Below, piece after piece: positions 16,148 to 24,741 of a stretch of 64,000 bases of DNA. Made by a program: the position numbers and the translations under genes. The stretch comes from Rahnella inusitata_A (lineage in GTDB: Bacteria; Pseudomonadota; Gammaproteobacteria; Enterobacterales; Enterobacteriaceae), in the NCBI RefSeq assembly GCF_965118895.1, contig NZ_CBCPJJ010000011.1:1-64000 (forward strand). Reading direction: 5' to 3'. Positions within the stretch are counted from its first letter, which is position 1; each line of letters opens with the position of its first letter. Under the pieces are notes generated by a model. The model was not told the origin of the DNA. It saw only the letters and a list, made by a program, of their open reading frames with translations, and ran no database searches.

Positions 16148-16466
16148 TGAGTTTGACTTCAACGACGGTCGAACCTGCACCGGCCTGTTCCCACGCGATC
16201 CCAGCCGCCACGGCATCCGCCGCCGCCAGCTGGATTTCACCGTCCGCGATATACACTTTTGTCCCCGCCGGAATGGCGTCGGCGGAGACTTTCGGCAGCA
16301 GGAATACCCCTTCCGCCATGCCCGTACCGGTTTCATTCGGGGCAATATCCACCAGTGAGACAACGAGCAGGGAACCCAGCACCACGGGGGCGCCGCTCTC
16401 AATCACCGCCTGACCGGTATTGGTAATGGAAATGGTCTGCCCTTCCTGCACAAAATTCTTAGCCAT
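16140..16466 (-). CDS. DUF2190-family capsid-associated protein
   Basis: A 108-residue protein (MAKNFVQEGQTISITNTGQAVIESGAPVVLGSLLVVS...) matching DUF2190, found next to capsid genes in many siphoviruses. The repeated G and A/V turns indicate a small beta domain. The family is thought to include capsid decoration or cement proteins, comparable to lambda D. It is the first gene after the capsid fusion, separated by a terminator. Confidence 0.85.
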   Translation of the reverse strand: MAKNFVQEGQTISITNTGQAVIESGAPVVLGSLLVVSLVDIAPNETGTGMAEGVFLLPKVSADAIPAGTKVYIADGEIQLAAADAVAAGIAWEQAGAGSTVVEVKLNA

Positions 16467-16507
16467 AACAAAGCTCCATACGCCCCGCGAAGGGGCGAAT
16501 TTTAGGT

Positions 16508-16530
16508 ATAAAAAAAGCCCTGACGGGCGT
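16508..16530 (-). terminator. Intrinsic terminator after the capsid gene
   Basis: On the minus strand GCCC-GTCA-GGGC is followed by seven U. A second stem (CGCCCC/GGGGCG, 16481-16496) lies downstream without a U-run. It lies between the capsid fusion and the DUF2190 gene. Confidence 0.75.
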
Positions 16531-16550
16531 GAAGGTAACGCGGGGAAATG

Positions 16551-18554
16551 TTACTGGCCGCTGGACTTGACCAGGCCGCGGTAATCCAGCGGCGCCACGC
16601 CGGCGTCGATGCGCACTTTCGTCGCGATGCCGTCGGTATTGAAGCCTTCCTGCTGGTCGATGTACGGCAACTCGACCCCGTTCAGGTAAGCCACCTCGAT
16701 GGTGTCCATGCCCTGCGCCGCCGCCAGATACCAGGCTTTCGCGCTGTTATCATCGAGGCGTGGCTCACCGATAACCGTCGCAAAGTTCTGGATCGGGTTG
16801 ATGATGCCGGCGTTCACGTCAGCCCCTTTCACGCTGGCTGATTTGATCGTCTGGTTGGCGACCGTCTCAAGCGCGGTCGGCACCAGCAGGAAGGCCGGGC
16901 GAATGTTCAGGGTGCGCCCGGTGGTCGGCTCTTTCTGCACGCGCATCAGCTGGCGAGCCGCATCCAGAGTTGTGACGTCAATGGTGCCGGTTGCCAGGTT
17001 TTTGTGATCGCTGCTGAACAACGTCTTACCGTCAGACAATTTAGGGTTGCCGGTGAGCACCGCATACACCAGATCGCCGATGGTGGCCTTCGCCGCGCGC
17101 CCCATTTTCATCGGCACGTCGGTCAGCTGGTTCAGATCGTCATTGATGATGGCCTGACGGGTAATGGAGAAGATTTCACCGTAGGTGGCCAGCGCAATGG
17201 TTTCACTGTTGTCGGCGGTGGTCACGTATTTGTACTCCGCCCCTTCGCGCACCTTACGCAACGACGGGAAGCCGCCCATGCCGACGCGGTGCGCCGTTTT
17301 AAAGTCGGAGAGCTGCCCTTTCTTCGTCCAGGCTTCGAAGGTCTCTTCCGACTCTTCCCAGCCCTGCAGCAGGGACTTATTCGCCACGTCCAGCAGGATA
17401 TTGCCGAAATCAGAGGTGCTGTGGGTCAGGGAAAGGCCGACCATCTGCATCGGGTTGAACGCCCCCACGCTGACGCCGCGTTCGGTCAGCGACATGCGCG
17501 CATATTCGCGCAGCGTCATGCCGTTGTAGACGTTGTCGTTTTGGCGTTCTTCATAGCCCGCGCGCGCCATCAGCGCCTGACGAATGCCGTCGCCGGTAAA
17601 GTTACCGTTCCCTGCGTAGATGTGCGCATTGCCGCCGTTTTTATTCGACGGACTGGCGTCTTTGCCCAGCATGACCAGCAGCTTGTCCTTGGCCTGCTCG
17701 ACCGTGCAGTCGATGTCTTCGATGCACGTCGCCTGCAATTCCTGATGGCGGCCGCCGAACATCGCGAACAGGTCTTTGATCCCCGTGACGCGCTGTTTCT
17801 GCGCGGCAATGACCTGATTGCGGATGGCGTTTTCATCCAGTGCGGCAGGTTCAGTCACGACCGCCGGTGCCTGAGTCGTCGCTTTCGGCTTGGTGATCAT
17901 GTTTTTCAGTGCGTTTGGCATAGCGTCGAATTCCTCGATACGTTTTGAATTAATGCGGGCCATCGCCTGCACCGCGGTAGAAATCTGGTCAGCAAAACCG
18001 TGCTCAAGGCACTCCTGCGCGGTCATCCACGTTTCCTCACCCAGCATCAGGGCAAGTTCGTCAGGGGTTTTGCCGGTTTTTTTGGCATAGGAGGGGATCA
18101 GCACGGCCTCGACCTTGTCCAGCAGGTCAGCATAGTCGCGCATGTCGTTGGCATCGCCGCCGGTGATCCCCCAGGGCTTGTGGATCATCATCATGGCGTT
18201 TTCAGGCATGATGATGGGATTGCCCACCATGGCAATCACCGAGGCCATTGAGGCGGCAAGACCGTCGATATACACGGTTTTGCTCGCCGTATGGCTGTTA
18301 AGCAGGTTGTAAATGGCAATGCCGTCAAAGACATCGCCGCCCGGCGAGTGGATATGCAAATTGATATGGTCCAGATCGCCCAGCGCTTTCATGCTGCTGG
18401 CGAACTGGCGGGCAGTCACGCCCCAGTAACCAATCTCGTCATAAATATAAATATCAGCAGTCTTGTCACCGCTGGCCTTCATGCGGAACCAGCTTTTGTC
18501 CCCCGCGGAGGCCTTGGGTGACGCACCCAGTTTATTTCTTCGGATCTTTCGCAC
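16551..18554 (-). CDS. ClpP-like prohead protease fused to major capsid protein
   Basis: 667 residues. About 1-200 are a ClpP-type serine protease: HIHSPGGDVFDGIAIYNLL, nucleophile Ser in GLAASMASV and catalytic His in MMMIHKPWG. After a linker, about 360-667 are an HK97-fold capsid subunit (YEERQNDNVYNGMTLREYARMSL through VAYLNGVELPYIDQQEGF). In most phages these are separate genes; the fusion should cleave itself during prohead maturation. I recall similar fusions in N15-type prophages. Overlaps the portal gene by 23 bases. Confidence 0.9.
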   Translation of the reverse strand: MRKIRRNKLGASPKASAGDKSWFRMKASGDKTADIYIYDEIGYWGVTARQFASSMKALGDLDHINLHIHSPGGDVFDGIAIYNLLNSHTASKTVYIDGLAASMASVIAMVGNPIIMPENAMMMIHKPWGITGGDANDMRDYADLLDKVEAVLIPSYAKKTGKTPDELALMLGEETWMTAQECLEHGFADQISTAVQAMARINSKRIEEFDAMPNALKNMITKPKATTQAPAVVTEPAALDENAIRNQVIAAQKQRVTGIKDLFAMFGGRHQELQATCIEDIDCTVEQAKDKLLVMLGKDASPSNKNGGNAHIYAGNGNFTGDGIRQALMARAGYEERQNDNVYNGMTLREYARMSLTERGVSVGAFNPMQMVGLSLTHSTSDFGNILLDVANKSLLQGWEESEETFEAWTKKGQLSDFKTAHRVGMGGFPSLRKVREGAEYKYVTTADNSETIALATYGEIFSITRQAIINDDLNQLTDVPMKMGRAAKATIGDLVYAVLTGNPKLSDGKTLFSSDHKNLATGTIDVTTLDAARQLMRVQKEPTTGRTLNIRPAFLLVPTALETVANQTIKSASVKGADVNAGIINPIQNFATVIGEPRLDDNSAKAWYLAAAQGMDTIEVAYLNGVELPYIDQQEGFNTDGIATKVRIDAGVAPLDYRGLVKSSGQ

Positions 18555-20010
18555 TGGCTTCCCCTTTATCGTTTGCCGGGTCCGTGTCGAAGACCAGACC
18601 TAACGTTTTGTTTTCATCGACTTCCGCCTTGCGGCGGCGTTTTACATCGCCCGGATTCGCGCCGCGCGCCCTGACCCAGTCACCTTCCGTTGCCGCGCCG
18701 CCGCGCAACAGCACGCGCCACGAGTTGGCCTCTTTCATCGGGTCAATCCACGGCATCACCGGCCCGCTGTAGACCGCATTAAACAACGTCGCCATATCCA
18801 CATCGGGCGGCACGTTGATCACGCCCGCCGTGATCGCCATCTGCAACCAGCTGCGGTACATCGGTCGGGTCACGGCCGCAATAAATGCATCCTGCAGAAT
18901 GCCGTAGCCTTCAAAGGACTCCACCAGCTCCTGACGCTGAGAACTGTAAGTGCCGTTGTAGTTACGGGATATGCTGGAAAAGCTGCTGCGGCTGCCGGCG
19001 GCTACCGCCCTGAGCTGCCCGTTACGAAACGTCTCAAGGTTGGGATTCGGCCGGTCCGATTTAATCATTCCGATTTCTTCGCCGGGCTCGAGGTCATCAA
19101 AAAGCATCCCGGGCTCGATGTTGAGTTCGCGGGAGTCTTTGTCATTACCACCGGCATCGCTGTAGGATTGCCCGTCGCCTTTTTTCACGTACATACCCAG
19201 CGCAGCAGCAATACGGGCGGCCGTCAGTTCAGAGTCTTCATACTCTTTCAGCGCGCTCAGGCGGATCAGGATGCCGGACAGCAGGCTGTTTCCCCGGACC
19301 TGATGAAGACGGCGCATGAATTTCAGGTGCATCATGCCGTCTGCAGAGATTTCCTTGGTATTGCCCAGCGCAACGCCGGAGGTCACCAGATTCTTATACA
19401 CGACATACTTTGTCGGGCATCCCCAACTGTTGAGATAGATCCCCTGACAAATCCCCTTCCCGGTATCGTTCATCTCCAGCGGTATGTAGTCCGGCTCCAG
19501 CGCCTCGATCCAGAAAGGAATATCGGCCGTCGGAGTGAGTCCCTGTGCAGAACCCCGGACCATTTGCCCAAAAACCTCACCGTCGCGCAGCCAGGTTCTT
19601 GCCATCAGCCGCTCAAGAACGGGGCGGGTGAACTGCCCTGTCACATCGGGGGAAACAGACCACTCCGCCCAGGCTGCACGGATTTGTTTAGAGAGTTCAT
19701 CGGCCACCAGCCCTGTTTTCAGTATGGGCTGGGGGTCAACCACAATTCCGCGTGCGCCGACAATGCGCTCTTCGAGTTTGTCCAGCAGGCCAATCACCAG
19801 ATCGTGATTATTGTCCAGCCAGCGTGCCTGCTCCCTGATCGACCGGCCAGCAAACTGCGTGAGCTGGTTTGCGTTGCGGTTTTCCCGCTTCGCCCGGTGC
19901 GTGCGCGTGGGTAATGCTGCCTCGTAGGCATTGATTGCCACGCGTGAACGCAGACGGGAGGCTTTCCAGCCCGGAGAAAACAGGCCAATAGCATCATCAA
20001 TCAGGCTCAT
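18532..20010 (-). CDS. Portal protein (lambda B family)
   Basis: A 492-residue portal of the lambda family: N-terminal region around NQLTQFAGRSIREQARWLDNN, the conserved PVLERLMARTWLRDGEVFGQM and the SSFSSISRNYNGTYSSQRQELVES segment. It forms the dodecameric DNA channel at one capsid vertex. It overlaps the W-like gene by four bases and the protease-capsid gene by 23, so the head genes are translationally coupled. Confidence 0.93.
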   Translation of the reverse strand: MSLIDDAIGLFSPGWKASRLRSRVAINAYEAALPTRTHRAKRENRNANQLTQFAGRSIREQARWLDNNHDLVIGLLDKLEERIVGARGIVVDPQPILKTGLVADELSKQIRAAWAEWSVSPDVTGQFTRPVLERLMARTWLRDGEVFGQMVRGSAQGLTPTADIPFWIEALEPDYIPLEMNDTGKGICQGIYLNSWGCPTKYVVYKNLVTSGVALGNTKEISADGMMHLKFMRRLHQVRGNSLLSGILIRLSALKEYEDSELTAARIAAALGMYVKKGDGQSYSDAGGNDKDSRELNIEPGMLFDDLEPGEEIGMIKSDRPNPNLETFRNGQLRAVAAGSRSSFSSISRNYNGTYSSQRQELVESFEGYGILQDAFIAAVTRPMYRSWLQMAITAGVINVPPDVDMATLFNAVYSGPVMPWIDPMKEANSWRVLLRGGAATEGDWVRARGANPGDVKRRRKAEVDENKTLGLVFDTDPANDKGEASAKDPKK

Positions 20011-20225
20011 CGCGGAAACCTCGCCAGCCGGTACTGCGGTCGCCCGCGCTGCGCCGAAAGCAATGTGCTTAACCGGCGTTCCCAGTAGTTCCGCCCCTTC
20101 TGAATTTCACTGAGGTTCTCCATCGTCATGGACTGCACGCCGAGCGTGATGGACTTTCCCTGCAGAACGGCGCGTTCGGCGGTCATATACTGCTGGATCA
20201 TGTCTTCAATATAGGCCTGATTCAT
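20007..20225 (-). CDS. Small head-tail joining protein (gpW position)
   Basis: A 72-residue protein between terminase and portal, the place of lambda W. The helix-hairpin pattern (MTAERAVLQGKSITLGVQS, LSEIQKGRNYWERRLSTLLS) resembles the W/DUF6148 group. W-type proteins plug the portal after DNA packaging and allow tail attachment. Overlaps both neighbours by four bases. Confidence 0.75.
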   Translation of the reverse strand: MNQAYIEDMIQQYMTAERAVLQGKSITLGVQSMTMENLSEIQKGRNYWERRLSTLLSAQRGRPQYRLARFPR

Positions 20226-22330
20226 ACCCAGCCTCCTGATGTCGATGGCGCCCAGGCAGAAGGTTTATCCTCTGTCTTGGCGCGGGTTGTTTTCGGTTTT
20301 TTGTGATTACTGCTGGCTGGAATGGCTGTGGGATCTGAATGCATGCTGGGTGTGGATTGCTCAAAGGGCTGTGCCCATGAAGGCGGTTTTTCCCAGTTTA
20401 TCCGCTCGTACCCGCGCAAAATCACCAACGCATGGGCGTATACCATCAGGTCGAACGCTTCGTTCGCCCCCTTACCTGGCTTCGTCCATTTGCCGTCAGC
20501 GCCCCTTTCTTCATAGGTCAGTTCGTCATAGAACCACTCCCCCAGCCAGTCAGGAAAGTGAACGTAGTTAGCCCCCGGCGTATCGCGCTGAAGCGCATTA
20601 CTGATCCGGTCTTTGAGCATATTGGTCTGCAGCAGGTAGAGCGGCACGTCGCCGCGGGCTTCCGCCCGGCGGTTAGGTCGGTCGGTATTGTCCGGCAATG
20701 ACTTGGTGATCAGCTTGCTGCGGGTGGTGCTGTCCCCTTTGAAGAGATAAACGCGCTTGTGCACGCCATCGCGGCGGCATTGGCGCCAGAACTCATAGGC
20801 ATTGCCGGTGACACCGTCTTCACCGCCGGAGTCGACGGCCATCGCCAGCACGGGCAGAGAAACACCCGGATTGCTGTTGAGTGGCCACTGCTTATCCAGT
20901 ACGTCCGTGCGCAGCAAATCCCAGTCTTCCAGATAGCCAGCCGGGTCAATCGGCAGGCTTTCGCCGTTCGGCCCCGTGCGCATCGACTGTTTAATGTTGT
21001 ATCGGTCAACGACCCAGCGCTCACCGTGGGCGCCATAGCCGATCACCTGCACAACGAACCGCCGGTTGCGTCCGCCCTGTACGTCAACGGTCGCCACCAG
21101 AAAACGCACCCCGTCAGGCACGGTGCGCTTGGTCACGGTCGAGGCGCGCGCCATCAGGGTTTCGGATTTGCGCTGCTCAACGCTGGACTGAGGGATATAA
21201 GGCAGACCCCAGTCAGTATTGATCACCGCTTTAAGGGTTTCTTCACTGCCGTTCGCCTCGTAGTCCTGCTGAGCGGACAGCAACTTGTAGACCAGCTGCG
21301 AAAGCGTTTGGTACGCCGCGGCGGGTCCCTCCATCCAGAATGACGCAATGCGCGATCGTCTGGCAATGCCCGTGACAGTCCCATGACGGTCAATCTGTTC
21401 ACCGTCGCGAAGCCAGACACCTTTCTGATTAAGTGCGCGTTTCTGCCCTGCTGTAATTTTTCCCCGGCAATGCGGACACTCTATGAATGCCGCCTCGCTG
21501 GCGACCACAGGGTCGGCAATATTCTGATAACCCTGTACCACGTCTTTTGCGGGCTGGAAGTGTTCGCCGCAGTGCGGACAAGGCCAGTACCAGCGTCGGC
21601 GATCGCCACGGTTATATAAAGAAAGAATGCCGGTGGTGGGTGGTGCCTCGTGCAGGGAACTGCGTCGCCATTTGGTGTCTGTGACTTCCCGCCCTGGCGA
21701 ACTCTCCACCAACGTCATGCCCGATGACATAAATGTCGTCGTACGTTTTGAGGCCAGCGTGAAACCGTCACCCTCGCCGTCAATATCATCCGGCCAACGG
21801 TCATAATCTGTTAATGCAACAAATCGATAGTCTGAGGATGACATGATGTTGATCGAGGGCCAGCCGATCTTAAGGTAGTTTCCTGCCCGGAAGGTCTTAT
21901 CATGCACGTTGTTGTCATTGGTGCGCGGGCTGAGTCGGCTGGCGACCTCTTTGCTGACGCGAAAGGTCCTGTCTAACCTTTTTTTAGAATGCTCCCGGGC
22001 CTTCTCTTCTGTCATCTGTATCAACAGGAAGTCAGCGGGGTCGCACACAACGGCATACACTATCCATCCGTCAATAAGGCCAATCGTTTTACCGGTTCGC
22101 GCCGGACCCACGAACACCACCGCATCATAATCCCTTGAGGCAAGACAGTTCATCGGCTCTATGATGTAGGGTGTCAGCGTCGCATCCCAGGGTAATGAGC
22201 TCCCTGCTCCCATAGGCACCCGCATAAACTTTGATACCGCCTCAGCCACGGGCATTCGTCTTGGTGGTTTCAGTAATGTAGCCACATCACGACGCAAAGC
22301 ACTTGCAGACGCATAGCCATTAATTAACAT
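20222..22330 (-). CDS. Terminase large subunit (lambda GpA family)
   Basis: 702 residues. Walker A-like VGPARTGKTIGLIDGW near residue 90, acidic ATPase segment ALTDYDRWPDD, a zinc-finger-like pair (CPHCGEHF, CPHCRGK) in the middle, and a C-terminal nuclease domain (VDVQGGRNRRFVVQ, DSGGEDG). Cuts cos and drives packaging. ATG 22330 is chosen because it overlaps the stop of the small subunit by 11 bases with GAGG upstream; the frame to 22387 lies inside that gene. Confidence 0.93.
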   Translation of the reverse strand: MLINGYASASALRRDVATLLKPPRRMPVAEAVSKFMRVPMGAGSSLPWDATLTPYIIEPMNCLASRDYDAVVFVGPARTGKTIGLIDGWIVYAVVCDPADFLLIQMTEEKAREHSKKRLDRTFRVSKEVASRLSPRTNDNNVHDKTFRAGNYLKIGWPSINIMSSSDYRFVALTDYDRWPDDIDGEGDGFTLASKRTTTFMSSGMTLVESSPGREVTDTKWRRSSLHEAPPTTGILSLYNRGDRRRWYWPCPHCGEHFQPAKDVVQGYQNIADPVVASEAAFIECPHCRGKITAGQKRALNQKGVWLRDGEQIDRHGTVTGIARRSRIASFWMEGPAAAYQTLSQLVYKLLSAQQDYEANGSEETLKAVINTDWGLPYIPQSSVEQRKSETLMARASTVTKRTVPDGVRFLVATVDVQGGRNRRFVVQVIGYGAHGERWVVDRYNIKQSMRTGPNGESLPIDPAGYLEDWDLLRTDVLDKQWPLNSNPGVSLPVLAMAVDSGGEDGVTGNAYEFWRQCRRDGVHKRVYLFKGDSTTRSKLITKSLPDNTDRPNRRAEARGDVPLYLLQTNMLKDRISNALQRDTPGANYVHFPDWLGEWFYDELTYEERGADGKWTKPGKGANEAFDLMVYAHALVILRGYERINWEKPPSWAQPFEQSTPSMHSDPTAIPASSNHKKPKTTRAKTEDKPSAWAPSTSGGWV

Positions 22331-22829
22331 TTTCCCCGTCCTCAGCTGTAGCGACTTCTTCTGCCAGCACTTCACGCATTTCATCAATGACGGTCTGTGC
22401 TTCGGCTATTTGTTCCGGACGCCAGCCGCGGTCGCGCTCTAACTTATCCGGCCAGGTATCCAGTACCTGAGAAATAGCCTTTACTAACAATGCCATCTCG
22501 CGGTGTGCCTCCGATGCAGGAAGCAACTGTTTTAACGACTCCTCCAATTTGATGCGCTCGTTTTCTGACTGATACCAATCCTTACGATCCTTCGGTCCCA
22601 TTTTATTGGGGTTCTGAAGTTCATCTGGATCACCGGGTTCATTTACACCGAAGAGAATTGGCCCCACGTCTTTTAGGGAATAAACGGGGTAGCCTTTCAC
22701 CGTGCCGGCGATTGGCGTATTAGCATCGAGAAGCCGCTTTCTTACCGTTCCACGGTTCAACCCAAAAGCCTCAGCAATCTTCGCTACGCTCCAGTTATAG
22801 GCGTCCCCCAGATTGCTGATGTTGGACAT
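22320..22829 (-). CDS. Terminase small subunit (DUF1441, Nu1-like)
   Basis: A 169-residue protein with an N-terminal winged helix-turn-helix (WSVAKIAEAFGLNRGTVRKRLLDANTPI) and a C-terminal helical part that contacts the large subunit, as in lambda Nu1. It recognises the cos region located immediately upstream. ATG 22829 has GAGG at five bases; the alternative GTG two codons upstream would overlap that site. Confidence 0.85.
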   Translation of the reverse strand: MSNISNLGDAYNWSVAKIAEAFGLNRGTVRKRLLDANTPIAGTVKGYPVYSLKDVGPILFGVNEPGDPDELQNPNKMGPKDRKDWYQSENERIKLEESLKQLLPASEAHREMALLVKAISQVLDTWPDKLERDRGWRPEQIAEAQTVIDEMREVLAEEVATAEDGENVN

Positions 22830-23012
22830 TGACACCTCACGCTGTCAGGTGAAGTCACGATTTATTTCGTTAACTCAGAGGGTTGCAAACTGGTCAGATG
22901 ACAGTGGAATTTAACTGTTGTCACCTGAATTTGATTTTTTTCTATATATAACAGAGAGATAACGCACCTGCTGCTGACAGCATAGAAATACGAAAACTAG
23001 CCGTTTTCCGCG

Positions 23013-23024
23013 AGTCCGCCGCCC
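23013..23024. other. Candidate cos nicking site (cosN)
   Basis: On the minus strand the sequence reads GGGCGGCGGACT followed by CGCGG and TTTTCG.TATTT. Lambda cosN is GGGCGGCGACCT followed by CGCGGGTTTTCGCTATTT. The site is about 190 bases before the terminase small subunit, the same relation as in lambda. Exact ends inferred from this alignment. Confidence 0.75.
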
Positions 23025-23061
23025 CGTGGCAAGACCCCCCGTCGGGAGTACCTTTGCCAAA

Positions 23062-23191
23062 TGATAACCATTATTATTTATTCGCATCGATATGGGTTTG
23101 ACTGATTTTGATAATCATTATCACCTAAGCATTGACAGGGACTTTTGATTGAGTTTGATACTCATTATCACTTACTCGCAAAGCATTATCA
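23062..23191. repeat. Palindrome array with exact 47-bp period (Fur-box-like) beside cos
   Basis: Three palindromes start at 23062 (TGATAACCATTATTA), 23109 (TGATAATCATTATCA) and 23156 (TGATACTCATTATCA), exactly 47 bp apart. A half copy, CATTATCA, ends at 23191. The middle copy equals the 7-1-7 Fur-box consensus. They lie in a gene-free stretch of about 400 bases with cos. Flanks are diverged copies too (GGG before, CAC after). They may be terminase, phage-regulator or Fur sites; undecided. Confidence 0.75.
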
Positions 23192-23235
23192 CAGGCACTC
23201 AGTGAATGCCTGCTGTAATGCCCAGACTTCCGACA

Positions 23236-23580
23236 TCAGAAACGACTATTGAAAAGTTTTCCACCCGGACGACGCTCTTTATTGAATCGTTCGTCTATGA
23301 TTTCATGAACAATTTTTTTAATCTCTTCAATCCGGTCATCCACTGTTTCTGTATTGACGGCAACAGAAACCTGGCATGAAGCGGGCTCGACCCCAACTTT
23401 TTCCCAGCCTGATACTGTGATGGTTTTAGGGAAATATTCAGGGGTTCCCCATACAGTTGTGCGTGCGCCCCATTTGTCATAGTGAGCAGTACCTGCACCA
23501 TTCGTTACGGTAAATCCATCTGGCGACAAATCGATTCTGAGATTTCCACCGACCATTTCTTTTAATGTTTTACTTGTCAT
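23236..23580 (-). CDS. Late-region hypothetical protein
   Basis: A 114-residue protein (MTSKTLKEMVGGNLRIDLSPDGFTV...) with a beta-rich first half and an acidic/basic C-terminal helix (ETVDDRIEEIKKIVHEIIDERFNKERRPGGK). ATG 23580 has GGTG upstream. No family recognised. It is the last gene before cos in the late transcript, where moron genes are common. Confidence 0.5.
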   Translation of the reverse strand: MTSKTLKEMVGGNLRIDLSPDGFTVTNGAGTAHYDKWGARTTVWGTPEYFPKTITVSGWEKVGVEPASCQVSVAVNTETVDDRIEEIKKIVHEIIDERFNKERRPGGKLFNSRF

Positions 23581-23675
23581 ATAACTGCACCTATGTGATG
23601 TGTAAATTATTGAAGCTCCTCTCACTTAAAGGATCTTCACAAAGTCGTCATAAAAAACCACTTTGTGTTTTGGGG

Positions 23676-23681
23676 TATAAT
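23676..23681 (+). promoter_or_regulatory. Possible -10 element for the plus-strand moron
   Basis: TATAAT lies 41 bases upstream of the moron ATG in an AT-rich gap. No good -35 hexamer was found at 16-18 bases. Confidence 0.35.
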
Positions 23682-23721
23682 GAGAATGTTTTCCCTAACC
23701 CTTCAATAAAAGGTGAGACTA

Positions 23722-23985
23722 ATGAGCCAGTTTTCCGAAGATCAAACTAATATCATCAATAACTTAAGTGCAGAAGTTGCAGCACTAAAGAGCATCATAA
23801 CTCAGCTTTTGCGTGATAAAAGCGGGGATGAACTTAGAGGTTATTTGAGAGATGTATCAACAAGTAAAACTTTCGAAATTTCAGTTCCTGATATTAGTGA
23901 CAAGGTGTCAATTCAATCAAAAGCTCAACGGATATCACGCTCATTGGTTTCAGAACTTATTGAGGGTAAAAACCGACCTGCTTGA
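23722..23985 (+). CDS. Plus-strand moron, unknown protein
   Basis: An 87-residue protein (MSQFSEDQTNIINNLSAEVAALKSIITQLL...) whose N-terminal half is a predicted coiled coil. The C-terminal part is basic (KAQRISRSLVSELIEGKNRPA). AAGGTG lies six bases before ATG 23722, and TATAAT lies further upstream. It is on the strand opposite the late operon and is AT-richer than its neighbours, so it is likely expressed separately, perhaps in the lysogen. Function unknown. Confidence 0.55.
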   Translation: MSQFSEDQTNIINNLSAEVAALKSIITQLLRDKSGDELRGYLRDVSTSKTFEISVPDISDKVSIQSKAQRISRSLVSELIEGKNRPA

Positions 23986-23997
23986 TTTTGGTGGAAT

Positions 23998-24222
23998 TCA
24001 TTCCGCTGGCTGAATATTGACGAAGTATTCCTTGCCCTGCTCGAACTGGTTGAATGCGTCAGGGTTTGAAATGTGCATCTGAATCTGGCCGCCGGGAGTG
24101 AGCTTAGACCAGGCTTCATTTTCATGGCTGCCGGAAGTCACGGCGCTCATATGGATGGTTCGGCTTGAATCATCATGTGCCTTTTGAATGAAGTGGCAGC
24201 GGAACTTTGCTTTTACGGTCAT
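23998..24222 (-). CDS. Small phage protein, unknown
   Basis: A 74-residue protein (MTVKAKFRCHFIQK...) with the pattern AVTSGSHENEAWSKLTPGGQIQMHISNPDAFNQFEQGKEYFV. I recall similar short proteins in other phages and gene transfer elements, without function. Predicted mostly beta strand. It follows Rz closely and should be late-expressed. Confidence 0.6.
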   Translation of the reverse strand: MTVKAKFRCHFIQKAHDDSSRTIHMSAVTSGSHENEAWSKLTPGGQIQMHISNPDAFNQFEQGKEYFVNIQPAE

Positions 24223-24234
24223 GGCTGTTTCCTA

Positions 24235-24741
24235 TTAGTTAATTTTGCAACGCTTCTGGGCTTCAGCGGCATAGCCCTGAAGGTATTGGATCACTTGGTC
24301 GTCTTTGATGACACTGGCTCGGAGATCGAGAACAGCCCGTCCACCAGCGCCAGAGAGTTCGACTTGTGCTGCATCGCCCACGCCGCCGGCTCCGGTAGTG
24401 CTGTTCCCGACGAGCTCGCACGTGGCAAGGTTTGCTGCCGCGATCCGCACCCGGCGAGTACCAGCAGCGACATCAGCGCGCAACCGGTCATTCTTGGCCT
24501 GTTCATCTGCTAATTCCTTCGTGTGTTTGGCATCCAGCGCAGCCAGCGCGGTTTGTGTCGCTTCGGTGCGCTTCTTCTGGTTGGTCAGGTCAATCACTGC
24601 CTGATCACTGATTTTCTTTAGCTCTGTGGTGTGGGTCGCTTTCAGCTTTGACACGTCGGCGTCCCAGCGCAGCCCTTCAATCCACCAGGTGATCGCAGCG
24701 CCAGCCACGAAGGCCAGCACTATCGATAAATTGTTATTCAT
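24235..24741 (-). CDS. Rz-like inner-membrane spanin
   Basis: 168 residues: an N-terminal signal anchor (MNNNLSIVLAFVAGAAITWWIEG) followed by a periplasmic coiled coil (KATHTTELKKISDQAVIDLTNQKKR...). It works with Rz1 to fuse inner and outer membranes at lysis. ATG 24741 starts the anchor; the longer frame to 24879 lies inside the endolysin gene. Overlaps the endolysin by eight bases. Confidence 0.85.
   Translation of the reverse strand: MNNNLSIVLAFVAGAAITWWIEGLRWDADVSKLKATHTTELKKISDQAVIDLTNQKKRTEATQTALAALDAKHTKELADEQAKNDRLRADVAAGTRRVRIAAANLATCELVGNSTTGAGGVGDAAQVELSGAGGRAVLDLRASVIKDDQVIQYLQGYAAEAQKRCKIN
24291..24506 (-). CDS. Rz1-like outer-membrane spanin lipoprotein, embedded in Rz
   Basis: A 71-residue lipoprotein frame nested inside Rz in another phase. 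A lipobox (LLVLAGC) lies near residue 20 and AGGAA precedes its ATG by seven bases. The mature part is proline/serine-containing as in Rz1. Nesting of Rz1 within Rz is the lambda arrangement. Confidence 0.75.
   Translation of the reverse strand: MNRPRMTGCALMSLLVLAGCGSRQQTLPRASSSGTALPEPAAWAMQHKSNSLALVDGLFSISEPVSSKTTK

Noticed and set aside
17004..17948. Long plus-strand frame of 314 codons
   Set aside because: Mirror of the highly biased codons of the capsid fusion; no ribosome site and arginine/histidine-rich product.
19168..19914. Plus-strand frame of 248 codons opposite the portal gene
   Set aside because: Shadow frame of a certain minus-strand gene; no recognisable protein features.
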